Of a stretch of 26,630 bases of DNA, positions 14,213 through 22,577 are shown piece after piece; the stretch's first letter is position 1, and each line of letters starts with the position of its first letter. The stretch covers positions 1 through 26,630 of the forward strand of contig JBFMAU010000043.1 in the NCBI GenBank assembly GCA_040755335.1. Direction: 5' to 3'. Origin of the DNA: UBA7656 sp040755335. Lineage in GTDB: Bacteria > Acidobacteriota > Blastocatellia > UBA7656. The position numbers and the translations under genes are program-made. Under the pieces are notes generated by a model. The model was not told the origin of the DNA and made no database searches. It was given only the letters and a program-made list of their open reading frames with translations.

Positions 14213-15597
14213 CAATACAGATACCTCATACCGACTATCAAATTTCTATCCGTGCGCAACGACATCGGCCCCGTGTTGCGAATGATGGGAAACTGATAGC
14301 TCGCTTCAATCACGATCTGCGGACTCAGGGTGAACTGCAACGCGGGAGCGAGACGAAACTCAGTCGCGCTGCTGCCGGGAACCGTCGCGCCGCGAAGCCG
14401 CCCGCGACTTCTAACGATGGATGTCGTCTCAAGTATTAAAAACAACTCTTTCTCAGGTGCGCGGTAATCCCGCGGCAGGAGAACGTATTCGAGATCGGTG
14501 TTGATGCGAAGCTCATGTCCGAGGCGAAATCCGTCGCGCTCGCCGCGGGCTATGGTCTCGATGTTTGCGCCATAAATCCATCTACGTTTGGCCTGAGAGA
14601 AAGCCGCGTCAAGGTGAAGGCTCAATCCTCCCTCGATTGGAGTGATCTGCTGTCGGAGGAATTCAGGCGCGTCGAGTTTTTTTTGCGGCGGCGCAGTCTT
14701 CCTCCCCGTGGGCAATTCCAGGCCGAATCGAATAGCCGCCTGACGGTCTCCCCAGGTTTCAAGCTGGCGATAAAATCGGTGCTTGCCCCAGAAAATTATG
14801 TTTCCCAGTCCCCGGCCTGAGCCTGACCTTGCGCCGTTATCGAAAGACACGCTCTGAAAGGGAATCTCCGCTTCCATTTGAAGCGTCGTCGTCGGAGTGT
14901 ACGAGACGCCTACTCGCAGAGCGTGGCGATCAACTTTCAGATTGCCGATGTGTTGAGCGGTGAAGATGTATCGCGGGATGACAGCGCCGCCCTTGTAAAC
15001 CGTCAGCCCCGGACTCGTCGTGCGCACAGGCGCGAAAAAGATGCCCGACGGATCGCCGACTCCTTCAAGCGAAACCTGAACGCCGCGAAGTTCATACTTC
15101 GAGCCGTCAGCCTTCTTCGCCGAGCTAATTCGGATAACCTCGCGCTCATCGACGGTTTGCCACTCTCCGGTTATCTCGACGCTTTGCGCTCCTTCTGTCA
15201 GTTGGTCTTTGTCGCTCTCGATATGGAATCGCTGTTTCGATTCGGGGACTTCGAGCCGCCATCCCGCGCCATCGCGCATCAGCAATCCCGCGACGGTTAT
15301 CTCGGACGAGTCGAGAGTGTAGCCCGCTTTTTTAAGGGCCGTTTTGATGGCGGCGAAGGAAACCGGTTTGTCCGATCGGGGCTTGAATATACCGATGCCG
15401 CGCTTGATGTCGGTGATTTTGATCTGATCCGGGTTCGGGGCGAAATCGAGACGGCTCACGGCCTTCTTGATGTTATAGACTCACATCCCGCACAGGTAGC
15501 CAGCGATCTTCATGCGTACCGTCTTTACTTCAGCGCGGGAACTGACAGCGCCGACAAGCAACAAAAGCAGGGCGAGCGTGGCAGATTTTCTAATCAT
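14212..15597 (-). CDS. Outer-membrane beta-barrel selenoprotein with an N-terminal HMA domain, C-x-x-U metal site
   Basis: 461 residues from the ATG at 15597, with GGAGG five bases upstream, if the in-frame TGA at 15483-15481 is read as selenocysteine. Ordinary calling starts at a GTG (15459) and loses the signal peptide and metal site. Residues 1-22 are a signal peptide ending SRA. Residues about 27-100 are an HMA fold, with KIAGYLCGM-U-VYNIKKAV giving C36-x-x-U39 where HMA proteins have C-x-x-C. A second small beta domain follows (about 105-165, ITVAGLLMRDGAGWRLEVP). Residues about 200-461 look like an outer-membrane barrel of the phenol-pathway transporter type, ending in aromatic MRYLY. 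A stem-loop follows the TGA (separate entry). It probably captures soft metal ions at the outer membrane. It heads an operon behind a MerR-type promoter. A pseudogene or sequencing error are the alternatives. Confidence 0.85.
15445..15471 (-). promoter_or_regulatory. Candidate bacterial SECIS stem-loop of the HMA/barrel gene
   Basis: Starts 10 nt after the TGA. The arms pair AUC/GAU, AGA/UCU and GGC/GCC, with two isolated symmetric mismatches between them, and are closed by the loop CGUGA (21-25 nt after UGA, G in the second position). Geometry and loop fit the bacterial SECIS model. Confidence 0.7.
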
Positions 15598-15646
15598 TCG
15601 ATCCTCCGGGCAGCTATTGAAAGTTCGTCACTGAGACGCGCCCTCT

Positions 15647-15678
15647 ATTCTAAAACCCGTAGTCGACTACAGTGTCAA
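15647..15678 (-). promoter_or_regulatory. MerR-type promoter/operator upstream of the HMA/barrel selenoprotein gene
   Basis: On the minus strand, TTGACA (15678-15673) and TAGAAT (15652-15647) are 20 bp apart, with a perfect palindrome GTAGTCGACTAC in the spacer. It lies between the stop of cusB and the start at 15597, and resembles the merR promoter in sequence and spacing. Confidence 0.75.
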
Positions 15679-15692
15679 GCGGGAATTCATCT

Positions 15693-17339
15693 CTAGCGCA
15701 CCACTATCTTTCCGCGAATCATGTTCATGCCGCAGGCGAAGGAAAACTCGCCCGCTTTGTTAGGAGTCAGTTCAACCTGCGCAGGCTCGTTCAACGGCAA
15801 TTCTTGTTTGATGCCGAACTCTTCTATCACCACTTCGGTCGCGCATGTCACTTCGACTTTGCGCACGAATATGAGCCTTGCCAAAACGCCTTTCTTCAAT
15901 CTGATGGTCGACGGCTCGAATCCTTTTTCACTCACTTCGATTCTGATCGTCCGAATCTTTTCCGCTGGCTCCTGCTCGCTCGCGTGTTGATGCATCCCGG
16001 CGCTGGTCTCGGCAGAAGAAGCCGAGGTCTGCGCGGGATTGAGTTTGAAACTTTCAGCCCTGAGCAGAAAACTTCCTTCGGTCACCACTCTTTCGCCCGC
16101 GGTCAATCCGCTGTAAACGGGGACGAGTCCATTTGTTTCCGCGCCCGTCGTGACATCGCGTTGAATGAATACGCCCGTCTCTCCGGTCGCAACATAAACC
16201 ACCTGCTTTGCGCCGAGACTCTGCACCGCAGAGCGCGGCACCATCACCGCCTGACTGCCCGACGGAGGCGTGTCTCCCAGCCTCACATCGACGAACATTC
16301 CGAGCCGCAGCATCTCCGAAGGGTTCGACACTTCGACGCGCACCTGAGCCGTGCGAGTCGCCGGATCGACTCGCGGATCGATGTATGACACGCGGCCCGT
16401 GAAAGTTTTTCCCGGAAAAGCGGGCGCAGTGATAGCGGCCTGAGTGCCTGTGCGGACGAGCGCGAAATCGTTTTCATAAACCTGTCCTATCACCCACACA
16501 GAAGAAAGGTCGGCGACGCGAAACAACTCCTTGCCTTCCATCACTACTTCTCCCACGTTGACCGAGCGCGAAATCACTGTGCCTGAAGCGGGAGATTCAA
16601 CTGTGATGAGAGGCGCTACCTTTTCAGGCGAGCGAAGATCATCGATCCGCTTTTCGGTCATCCCCAGAAGCAAAAGACGTTGACGCGCGGAAGCGAGTTC
16701 TGCCTGCGCCGTTTTGTATCTCGCCGTCGCCTGCTCAAGCTCTTCGCGGCTCGCCGCGCCAATCTCGACTAACTCGATGGTGCGGCGATGATGCTGATGA
16801 TGCTCTTCCACGTCAGCCAGCATTTTGAGATAAGCGGTCTGAGCTTCGGCAAGCTCAGTGCTGAAAATCACCGCGAGTGGCTGACCCGCCTGAACCCTCT
16901 CGCCAAGCTCGGCTCTGACCTGTCGGACTATTCCGCCCGCGATGGGAAGCACAGGAATTTCCTTGTAAGCGTTCGACTGCACCACGCCTGTCGCGCGCAT
17001 ACCGCCCGCCGCAGAGACGCTTTGTTGAAGAGTCGCTTCTTCGATTTTCAGTTGCGCATTTCGAAGCTTGTCCGCCGTAATGGTGACGATCATCTCTCCG
17101 GGGCGCGGAGTGGTGGAAGGCATCGAACCGCTTCGCCCGAATGGATCGATGGTCGGCTCTGCAACTGCTCGGCCCGCTGTCGAAGAGCGGGTCGCAGGGC
17201 GAAGGATAATAAACATCGAAGCGACTGCCGCAACACCGATGATCGCCAATGCCACGACGACCCATTGTTTGCGCAAGCGAGAGGTCTTCCCCGCCGCCAT
17301 CTTTTCCGCGTTTTGTTGAGCGTTGTCATCCTGATTCAT
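15693..17339 (-). CDS. cusB: CusB-type RND efflux membrane-fusion protein with C-terminal cupredoxin domain
   Basis: 548 residues from the ATG at 17339 (AAGGA upstream); the frame is open from 17402 but overlaps cusC. An N-terminal membrane anchor (KQWVVVALAIIGVAAVASMF) is followed by the lipoyl/hairpin core of periplasmic adaptors: IPVLPIAGGIVRQVRAELGE, a coiled-coil hairpin (EVEEH-type, about 190-260) and VESPASGTVISRSVNVGEVV, then the beta-barrel with VSYIDPRVDPATRTAQVRVE. The last about 90 residues form a cupredoxin-like domain with VEVTCATEV and FSFACGMNMIRGKIVV, whose Cys and Met residues probably bind copper. CusB links the inner-membrane pump CusA to the outer-membrane CusC and passes metal to it. 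It follows cusC by 52 bases. Confidence 0.93.
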   Translation of the reverse strand: MNQDDNAQQNAEKMAAGKTSRLRKQWVVVALAIIGVAAVASMFIILRPATRSSTAGRAVAEPTIDPFGRSGSMPSTTPRPGEMIVTITADKLRNAQLKIEEATLQQSVSAAGGMRATGVVQSNAYKEIPVLPIAGGIVRQVRAELGERVQAGQPLAVIFSTELAEAQTAYLKMLADVEEHHQHHRRTIELVEIGAASREELEQATARYKTAQAELASARQRLLLLGMTEKRIDDLRSPEKVAPLITVESPASGTVISRSVNVGEVVMEGKELFRVADLSSVWVIGQVYENDFALVRTGTQAAITAPAFPGKTFTGRVSYIDPRVDPATRTAQVRVEVSNPSEMLRLGMFVDVRLGDTPPSGSQAVMVPRSAVQSLGAKQVVYVATGETGVFIQRDVTTGAETNGLVPVYSGLTAGERVVTEGSFLLRAESFKLNPAQTSASSAETSAGMHQHASEQEPAEKIRTIRIEVSEKGFEPSTIRLKKGVLARLIFVRKVEVTCATEVVIEEFGIKQELPLNEPAQVELTPNKAGEFSFACGMNMIRGKIVVR

Positions 17340-17373
17340 GATCTTTTGTCCTTCGTCTGTTGTCTTATGTTTG

Positions 17374-17402
17374 CGAAGCGTGATCACCTCTTCACTGGCC
17401 AC
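17374..17402. repeat. 29-bp repeat at the cusC/cusB junction
   Basis: Starts CGAAGCGTGATCACCTCTTC and ends ACTGGCCACT. It matches 23866-23894 with one mismatch. It overlaps the end of cusC, so the last residues of CusC (GQRAVSGQ) are encoded by repeat and heptamer-type DNA. Confidence 0.75.
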
Positions 17403-18768
17403 TCACTGCCCGCTGACCACTGCCCGCTGCCAATCCGGTTGCGCGCTCTACGTCGACGAGCGCGTCGAAGTATTCCTTGAGCGATTCGGTGTAGACGGTT
17501 TCGATCTCGACGAATCGGCGCTGCTCCGAGATATAATCGAGCGCGGTCTTCTGGCCAAGCTCATAAGTCCGGCGCACCACTTCGAGATTTCTCAACGCCT
17601 GATCCCTCACGCGGTCGCGATAGACAGCCATCGCTTCTCTCGCGCGCTCGTATCGAGCGTAAGCCGCCGTGACTTCGTTTCGCGCCACAAGCTCGGCGAA
17701 CTCGCGTCGACGGCGGGCCGCTTCTTTTTGAGCGAGCGCGGCTTCGATGTTGCCCTGATTTTTATTCCTCAACGGCAGCATTAGTTTCACCCCGAATGTC
17801 ACATTGTGAAAAATTCCATCGACAGGCACGAGCGCGCCCTGTTCATTGAGTCCTCTCACATCGAAGCCGAAGCGCATTCGCTCATAGCTTGCAAACAGGC
17901 TTGCATCCACCTTGCCTTCGACGCGCGCTTGTTCTGCCTGAGCCGCGGCTAAGCGTTCAGCGGCGCGAAGGGCTGCGATATCGGGCCTTTTTTCAATCGC
18001 CTGCCGGATGGCTTCTTCTCGCGAGAGAGGTTGATGATCGAGCAGAAACTCGCCGCGCAATCGCAGGTTTTCATCCGCAGGCATACCGGCGGTCTTTTTC
18101 AATTCCAGCATCGCTATTTCCATGCGGCTCTCGAAAGCGAGTCGCATAGCGTCGACGCGGTTGAGTTCGACTGAAAGGAGATTCTGCTCAAGAGGGGCGC
18201 TCTTGCCGCGTTCTACTTTGACGCTTACGAGTCGAAAAGAATCGCGCGTTAGCGCGAGCATATCCTCGGTGAATTTCAGATTGCGCGCCGCGGCTATCGC
18301 TTCCGCATACTTCATGCGGGTCTCAGCTACAAGCCGCCGTTCGAAATCGGCCACTTCTGCTTCGCGCATTTCAAGCTCGCGCTCGGCCACCGCTACGCGA
18401 GCGCGGCGGCGGCCTCCAAGCTCAAGCGGAAGCTCAGCGCCTATCATCACAGAGTTATCCGGCGTGTTGAGCGCGTCGGTGCGAGCGGCTTCGATCATCG
18501 GGTTGGCTCTCAGTCCCGCCTGTCGAACGAGCGAGCGCGCCTGAGTGATGGCGATGCGAGCGGCCTGAAGATCGCCGTTGTTTGCCAGCGCGTATCGAAC
18601 CATATCATCCGAAGTCCGACCATCCACAGGGTCGATGTATCGCGCGTAAGACGATTGCATTGGAGAGTCGTTTTGCTGCCGCGGTTTTTCAACCATCACG
18701 AGTCCGACTTTTTCATCCATTGATTGCGGAAAGGCGACGGATGAAAACGAGAGAAGAATCATCGTCAT
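17392..18768 (-). CDS. cusC: CusC/TolC-type outer-membrane factor of the RND pump
   Basis: 458 residues from the ATG at 18768, close to the 457 of E. coli CusC and directly opening a signal peptide (MTMILLSFSSVAFPQS). The frame remains open to an ATG at 19197 with a good GGAG, which would give 601 residues, but the extra part is translated from a fold-back repeat, so I take it as not native. The ATG at 18768 lacks a clear ribosome-binding site; it overlaps the TGA of a 15-codon frame (18812-18767). Outer-membrane-factor features include LVRQAGLRANPMIEAA, GAELPLELGGRRRARVAVAE, two long alpha-helical hairpins and FGVKLMLPLRNKNQGNIEAA. It forms the outer-membrane channel for CusBA. Confidence 0.88.
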   Translation of the reverse strand: MTMILLSFSSVAFPQSMDEKVGLVMVEKPRQQNDSPMQSSYARYIDPVDGRTSDDMVRYALANNGDLQAARIAITQARSLVRQAGLRANPMIEAARTDALNTPDNSVMIGAELPLELGGRRRARVAVAERELEMREAEVADFERRLVAETRMKYAEAIAAARNLKFTEDMLALTRDSFRLVSVKVERGKSAPLEQNLLSVELNRVDAMRLAFESRMEIAMLELKKTAGMPADENLRLRGEFLLDHQPLSREEAIRQAIEKRPDIAALRAAERLAAAQAEQARVEGKVDASLFASYERMRFGFDVRGLNEQGALVPVDGIFHNVTFGVKLMLPLRNKNQGNIEAALAQKEAARRRREFAELVARNEVTAAYARYERAREAMAVYRDRVRDQALRNLEVVRRTYELGQKTALDYISEQRRFVEIETVYTESLKEYFDALVDVERATGLAAGSGQRAVSGQ

Positions 18769-19216
18769 CGCGATGGATTTCTTGTAAGCGCGGCTCGGTG
18801 AGTTTTTGCCATTATTTTCTGTACGAATCTCGCGGAAGAGGAATCGAGCGAGCAGAGAGCGCGGGTCACTGATCCCTGCGCAAACACGGATGCGCGCCTC
18901 AGCCTGCGAAGCAGGCGACAGAATAAAGCCCAGGGCGATCAGCCCTGGGTAGAGGCGACAAGATGATTGCAAGCCTGTGAAACAGGCGACAGATGGTTGA
19001 AGGTCTGTCGCCCGTTTCACGGGCTTGGGATCATAATCGGAACCATTACCCAGGGTTCCGCTAATCGCCTCGCCCTGGGCTTTATTCTCGCACCCGCTTC
19101 GCGGGTTGAAGATGCGCAGAACCCGACGGCGCAGCCATCCACACAGTTTCAACCAAAGCCTGTAAAACTTCACGCTGCTGAAATTTTTCATTCTCATAAA
19201 AACTCCGCTCGAACGA
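18769..19216. other. cusA-cusC intergenic region occupied by repeat DNA
   Basis: About 450 bases. It contains the fold-back element at 18899-19107 and, near 19200, a start-like ATG with GGAG that opens a frame running through the element into cusC. Apart from that frame I see no gene. Confidence 0.55.
18899..19107. mobile_element. Fold-back (MITE-like) repeat upstream of cusC
   Basis: Large imperfect inverted repeat. The arms include GAATAAAGCCCAGGGCGA (18921-18938) and its exact complement at 19070-19087, AGCCCTGGGT (18941) against ACCCAGGGTT (19048), and GCCTGTGAAACAGGCGACAG (18972) against TGTCGCCCGTTTCACGGGC (about 19005). No transposase is present. It resembles repeats I recall from several environmental genomes. 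Confidence 0.75.
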
Positions 19217-22200
19217 TTACAAAGTCACTTCTTCTTTCTGCTCTTCGGCGCGCGCTTCGTCTTCCATTTCTCCGTGTCGACGGAGTTCGCGCTCGCGCAG
19301 CCAGAAGAAAATCACCGGCGTCACTACCAGCACATGCAAAAGCGAAGAGACCATCCCGCCAAGCACGGGAGTAGCCAGCGGCTTCATCACCTCAGCCCCC
19401 GCGCTTGCGCTCCACATGATCGGCAACAATCCGGCTACGACCGTCGTCACCGTCATAAGCTTGGGCCTCAATCTCAACACCGCCCCATCCATTACAGCTT
19501 CTCTCAGCGCCTCGCGCGTCATCCGCCCGCCCATCTCGCGGCGCTTACGCTCGACCGCTTCATTGAGATAAATCACCATCACCATACCCGTCTGCACAGC
19601 CGTCCCGAACAGGGCTATGAACCCAACCCACACGGCGACCGAGAAATTGTACTCAAGCGCGTAGAGCAGAAAGACTCCGCCTGTGAGCGCGAACGGCACG
19701 GCCATCAGCACGTGCGCCGCTTCGATCAATGAGTGATAGGTGAAATAAAGCAGAATGAATATGACTACGAGCGCAACGGGAAGCACGACCTGCAAGCGCG
19801 CGCGCGCCCGCTGCTGATTTTCATACTGACCTGTCCACTCGAAGTAATAACCCGATGGGAGACGGACGCGCTCGCTCGCGACCTGCTTCGCCTCTTCGAC
19901 AAAACCAACTACGTCGCGATCTCGCACATTGAGAAGGACTGTTCCGCGCAGCAGTCCGTTTTCGCTCGATATCATCGAAGCCCCATCGATTGTGCGAATC
20001 GTGGCAAGCTGAGAAAGCTGTATCTGCGCCCCGCCGGGAGCAGGCACGAGCAACTGGCCCAGCCCTTCAGGCGTCGCGCGGAACTCAGGCGCGTAACGCA
20101 CGCGGACGGGAAATCGCTTGCGCCCTTCGATGGTGACGGTCAGATTCGTTTCGCCTATGCCTGTGTCGATTACTTCCTGAATAGTCTCGACGTCGATTCC
20201 GTATCGCGCAGCCGCGCGGCGATCAATCGAGATATCGATGTAAGGCTGACCCGTGATGGGTTCGGGCGAAACATTCGACGCGCCCGGAACGGTCTTCAAC
20301 GTCTCGGCCACTTCGCGCGACAATCGCTCAAGCTCTCGGAGATCGCTGCCGTAAATCTTCACGCCTATTTCGGTGCGAATGCCTGTCGAGAGCATCTCGA
20401 TTCTATTTATGATCGGCTGCGTCCAGATGTTCGTCACTCCCGGCATCGAGAGCCGCTCATCCATTTCCGAAACAAGCTTGTCGCGCGTCATGCCAGCGCG
20501 CCATTGATCGCGCGGTTTGAGGTGAATGATCGTCTCGTTCATATTCACAGGCGCGGGATCCGTTGATGTCTCGGCGCGTCCTGCCTTGCCCACCACCCAT
20601 GCGACTTCTGGGTACGAGCGGATGATTTCATCCTGCTTCTGCATTACTCGCAGAGCTTCGTTTATAGAAATCGCCGGATCGGTTATCGGCATGTACATCA
20701 AATCGCCCTCGTCGAGCGCGGGCATAAACTCGCTCCCTATGGGATGCATTCTCTCGAAGATCGGGCCGATGAGGGGAATGCTCGATGCGCGTGCGCGAAG
20801 CGCGGGCAGCCAGCTTGAAGAAGTCGCAAACAGCACAGCGGTAGTGAAAAGCAAAACGGCGACAGAGATCGTAAGCGCGCGATGAGAGAGAGCGAATCTG
20901 AGCGCGGGGCGATAGAGATGATTCAATCCGCGCATCACTCGATTGTCTTCCTCGGCATGAAACTTTCCGCCAAGCAGAAGAGTGCAAAGCACAGGCACGA
21001 GCGTCACTGCAATGACGGTCGCCCCGACCATCGCGAAAGTTTTAGTGAAAGCGAGCGGGTGAAAAAGTTTTCCTTCGCGCCCCGTCAGAGCGAAGACCGG
21101 AATGAAGGCGAGAATGATTATCGCCATCGAAAAGAAAATCGGTCTCCCAACGAGCCGTGTGGATTCAAGCACCCCCTCCCACACACGCCTGCGGTCTCGC
21201 GGTGAGATGTGATTTTTTTCCATGTAGCGAAATGCGTTTTCCGTGACGACTATGCCTGCATCGACGAGAACTCCAATGGCAATGGCTATGCCCGAAAGCG
21301 ACATCAGATTGGAACTGATGCCCATGTAGTGCATGAACAAAAACGATGTCAGCACCGCAAGCGGCAGCGGCAGAGTGACGATAAGAATCGAGCGGAAGTG
21401 AAACAAAAAGACTATGTGGACGAGCGTGACGAGGATCAACTCTTCGATGAGCGCGCGCTTGAGCGTGTCGGTGGCTCTCAGTATCAATTCGGTGCGATCA
21501 TAAAACGGAACTATGCGAACGCCCGCAGGAAGTCCTGCCTTGATCGATTCGAGTTTTTGCTTTACGCCTTCTATGACATCGAGAGTGTTGACTCCGTAGC
21601 GAGCGATGACCACTCCGCCGACGGCCTCTTTGCCGTCGCGATCCAACGCGCCCAGTCGAAACGCATTGCCTATCTGAACGCGGGCGACATTCTTCACATA
21701 CACGGGCGTGCCGTTGGCTGAACCGATGACTATGTTTTCGACATCTTCAGTCGATCCGATCAGCCCCACTCCGCGCACGACTGACCACTGGCCGTTTTGC
21801 TCGACGACGTTTCCGCCGACGTTCGTGTTACTTCGCCTGACTGCTTCGACGATCATCGAAAACGGAATCGAGTAAGCGCGCAATCTGTTCGGGTCTACAT
21901 CGATCTGATACTGCTGAACCTCGCCGCCTACAGACGCGACTTCGGCCACTCCCGGCACGGAGTTGAGTTGATAACGAATGAACCAGTCCTGAAGCGTGCG
22001 CAGGTCGCGCAAGTTCTGGTCTTCGCCTTCGACCGTGTACCAGAAAATCTGCCCCACGCCCGTAGCGTCAGGGCCAAGCGTGGGGACGACTCCTTCGGGC
22101 AACTGCTTCGTGACCAGATTCAATCGCTCAAGCACGCGCGAACGCGCCCAGTACAAATCGACCGCGTCTTCGAAGATGAGATTTATCATCGAAAACCCGA

Positions 22201-22462
22201 AGGCCGATTGACCTCTCACCGCGCGCACACCGGGCAGCCCTTGCAAGCTGGTGGTGAGCGGATAAGTGACCTGATCTTCGACTTCCTGCGGGCTGCGTCC
22301 GATCCAGTCGGTGAAAATTATCACCTGATTGTCCGATAGATCCGGTATAGCGTCTATCGGGGTGCGCGTGAGCGCCCAGTAGCCCCAGCCTGCCACGGCC
22401 AGATAAACGGCCACGACGAGAAAGCGATTGCGGAGCGAGAATTCGATTATTCGGTTTATCAT
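19217..22462 (-). CDS. cusA: CusA-type heavy-metal RND efflux pump
   Basis: 1081 residues, normal length for the heavy-metal (HME) RND family. The N-terminus MINRIIEFSLRNRFLVVAV is the first membrane helix. HME signatures follow: RTPIDAIPDLSDNQVIIFTD, VDLYWARSRVLERLN (typical of Cu/Ag pumps), and the proton-relay helix GIAIAIGVLVDAGIVVTENA with its buried Asp and Glu. Near residue 565 lies a Met-rich stretch (EFMPALDEGDLMYMP), and the C-terminal helices follow the same plan. It pumps Cu(I)/Ag(I) or a related soft metal from periplasm or cytoplasm through CusC, driven by protons. It lies between the lipoprotein gene and cusC. The ATG has no visible ribosome-binding site: a heptamer repeat runs right up to it. 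Confidence 0.95.
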   Translation of the reverse strand: MINRIIEFSLRNRFLVVAVYLAVAGWGYWALTRTPIDAIPDLSDNQVIIFTDWIGRSPQEVEDQVTYPLTTSLQGLPGVRAVRGQSAFGFSMINLIFEDAVDLYWARSRVLERLNLVTKQLPEGVVPTLGPDATGVGQIFWYTVEGEDQNLRDLRTLQDWFIRYQLNSVPGVAEVASVGGEVQQYQIDVDPNRLRAYSIPFSMIVEAVRRSNTNVGGNVVEQNGQWSVVRGVGLIGSTEDVENIVIGSANGTPVYVKNVARVQIGNAFRLGALDRDGKEAVGGVVIARYGVNTLDVIEGVKQKLESIKAGLPAGVRIVPFYDRTELILRATDTLKRALIEELILVTLVHIVFLFHFRSILIVTLPLPLAVLTSFLFMHYMGISSNLMSLSGIAIAIGVLVDAGIVVTENAFRYMEKNHISPRDRRRVWEGVLESTRLVGRPIFFSMAIIILAFIPVFALTGREGKLFHPLAFTKTFAMVGATVIAVTLVPVLCTLLLGGKFHAEEDNRVMRGLNHLYRPALRFALSHRALTISVAVLLFTTAVLFATSSSWLPALRARASSIPLIGPIFERMHPIGSEFMPALDEGDLMYMPITDPAISINEALRVMQKQDEIIRSYPEVAWVVGKAGRAETSTDPAPVNMNETIIHLKPRDQWRAGMTRDKLVSEMDERLSMPGVTNIWTQPIINRIEMLSTGIRTEIGVKIYGSDLRELERLSREVAETLKTVPGASNVSPEPITGQPYIDISIDRRAAARYGIDVETIQEVIDTGIGETNLTVTIEGRKRFPVRVRYAPEFRATPEGLGQLLVPAPGGAQIQLSQLATIRTIDGASMISSENGLLRGTVLLNVRDRDVVGFVEEAKQVASERVRLPSGYYFEWTGQYENQQRARARLQVVLPVALVVIFILLYFTYHSLIEAAHVLMAVPFALTGGVFLLYALEYNFSVAVWVGFIALFGTAVQTGMVMVIYLNEAVERKRREMGGRMTREALREAVMDGAVLRLRPKLMTVTTVVAGLLPIMWSASAGAEVMKPLATPVLGGMVSSLLHVLVVTPVIFFWLRERELRRHGEMEDEARAEEQKEEVTL

Positions 22463-22465
22463 AAT

Positions 22466-22510
22466 GGTCAGTGGTCAGTGGTCAGTGGTCAGTGGCCAGT
22501 AGTCAGTCAG
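22466..22510. repeat. Heptamer tandem repeat upstream of cusA
   Basis: Four copies of GGTCAGT followed by degenerate copies (GGCCAGT, AGTCAGT), starting three bases before the cusA start codon. Related CAACTGA and CCACTGA heptamers occur at about 22543-22563 and at 23840-23915. Confidence 0.8.
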
Positions 22511-22577
22511 AGGCGATGGCACGATGAAGATGTACACATCCCTCAACTGACAACTGACAACTGACCGCCGGCCACTG

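Noticed and set aside
14212..15459. Barrel protein starting at the GTG at 15459
   Set aside because: That start has no ribosome-binding site or signal peptide and begins inside an HMA helix. The ATG at 15597 has GGAGG and a signal peptide in the same frame.
22466..22510. Heptamer repeats as replication iterons or a CRISPR array
   Set aside because: No spacers, no initiator or cas gene, and similar heptamers occur at other gene junctions. Simple tandem repeat expansion fits better.
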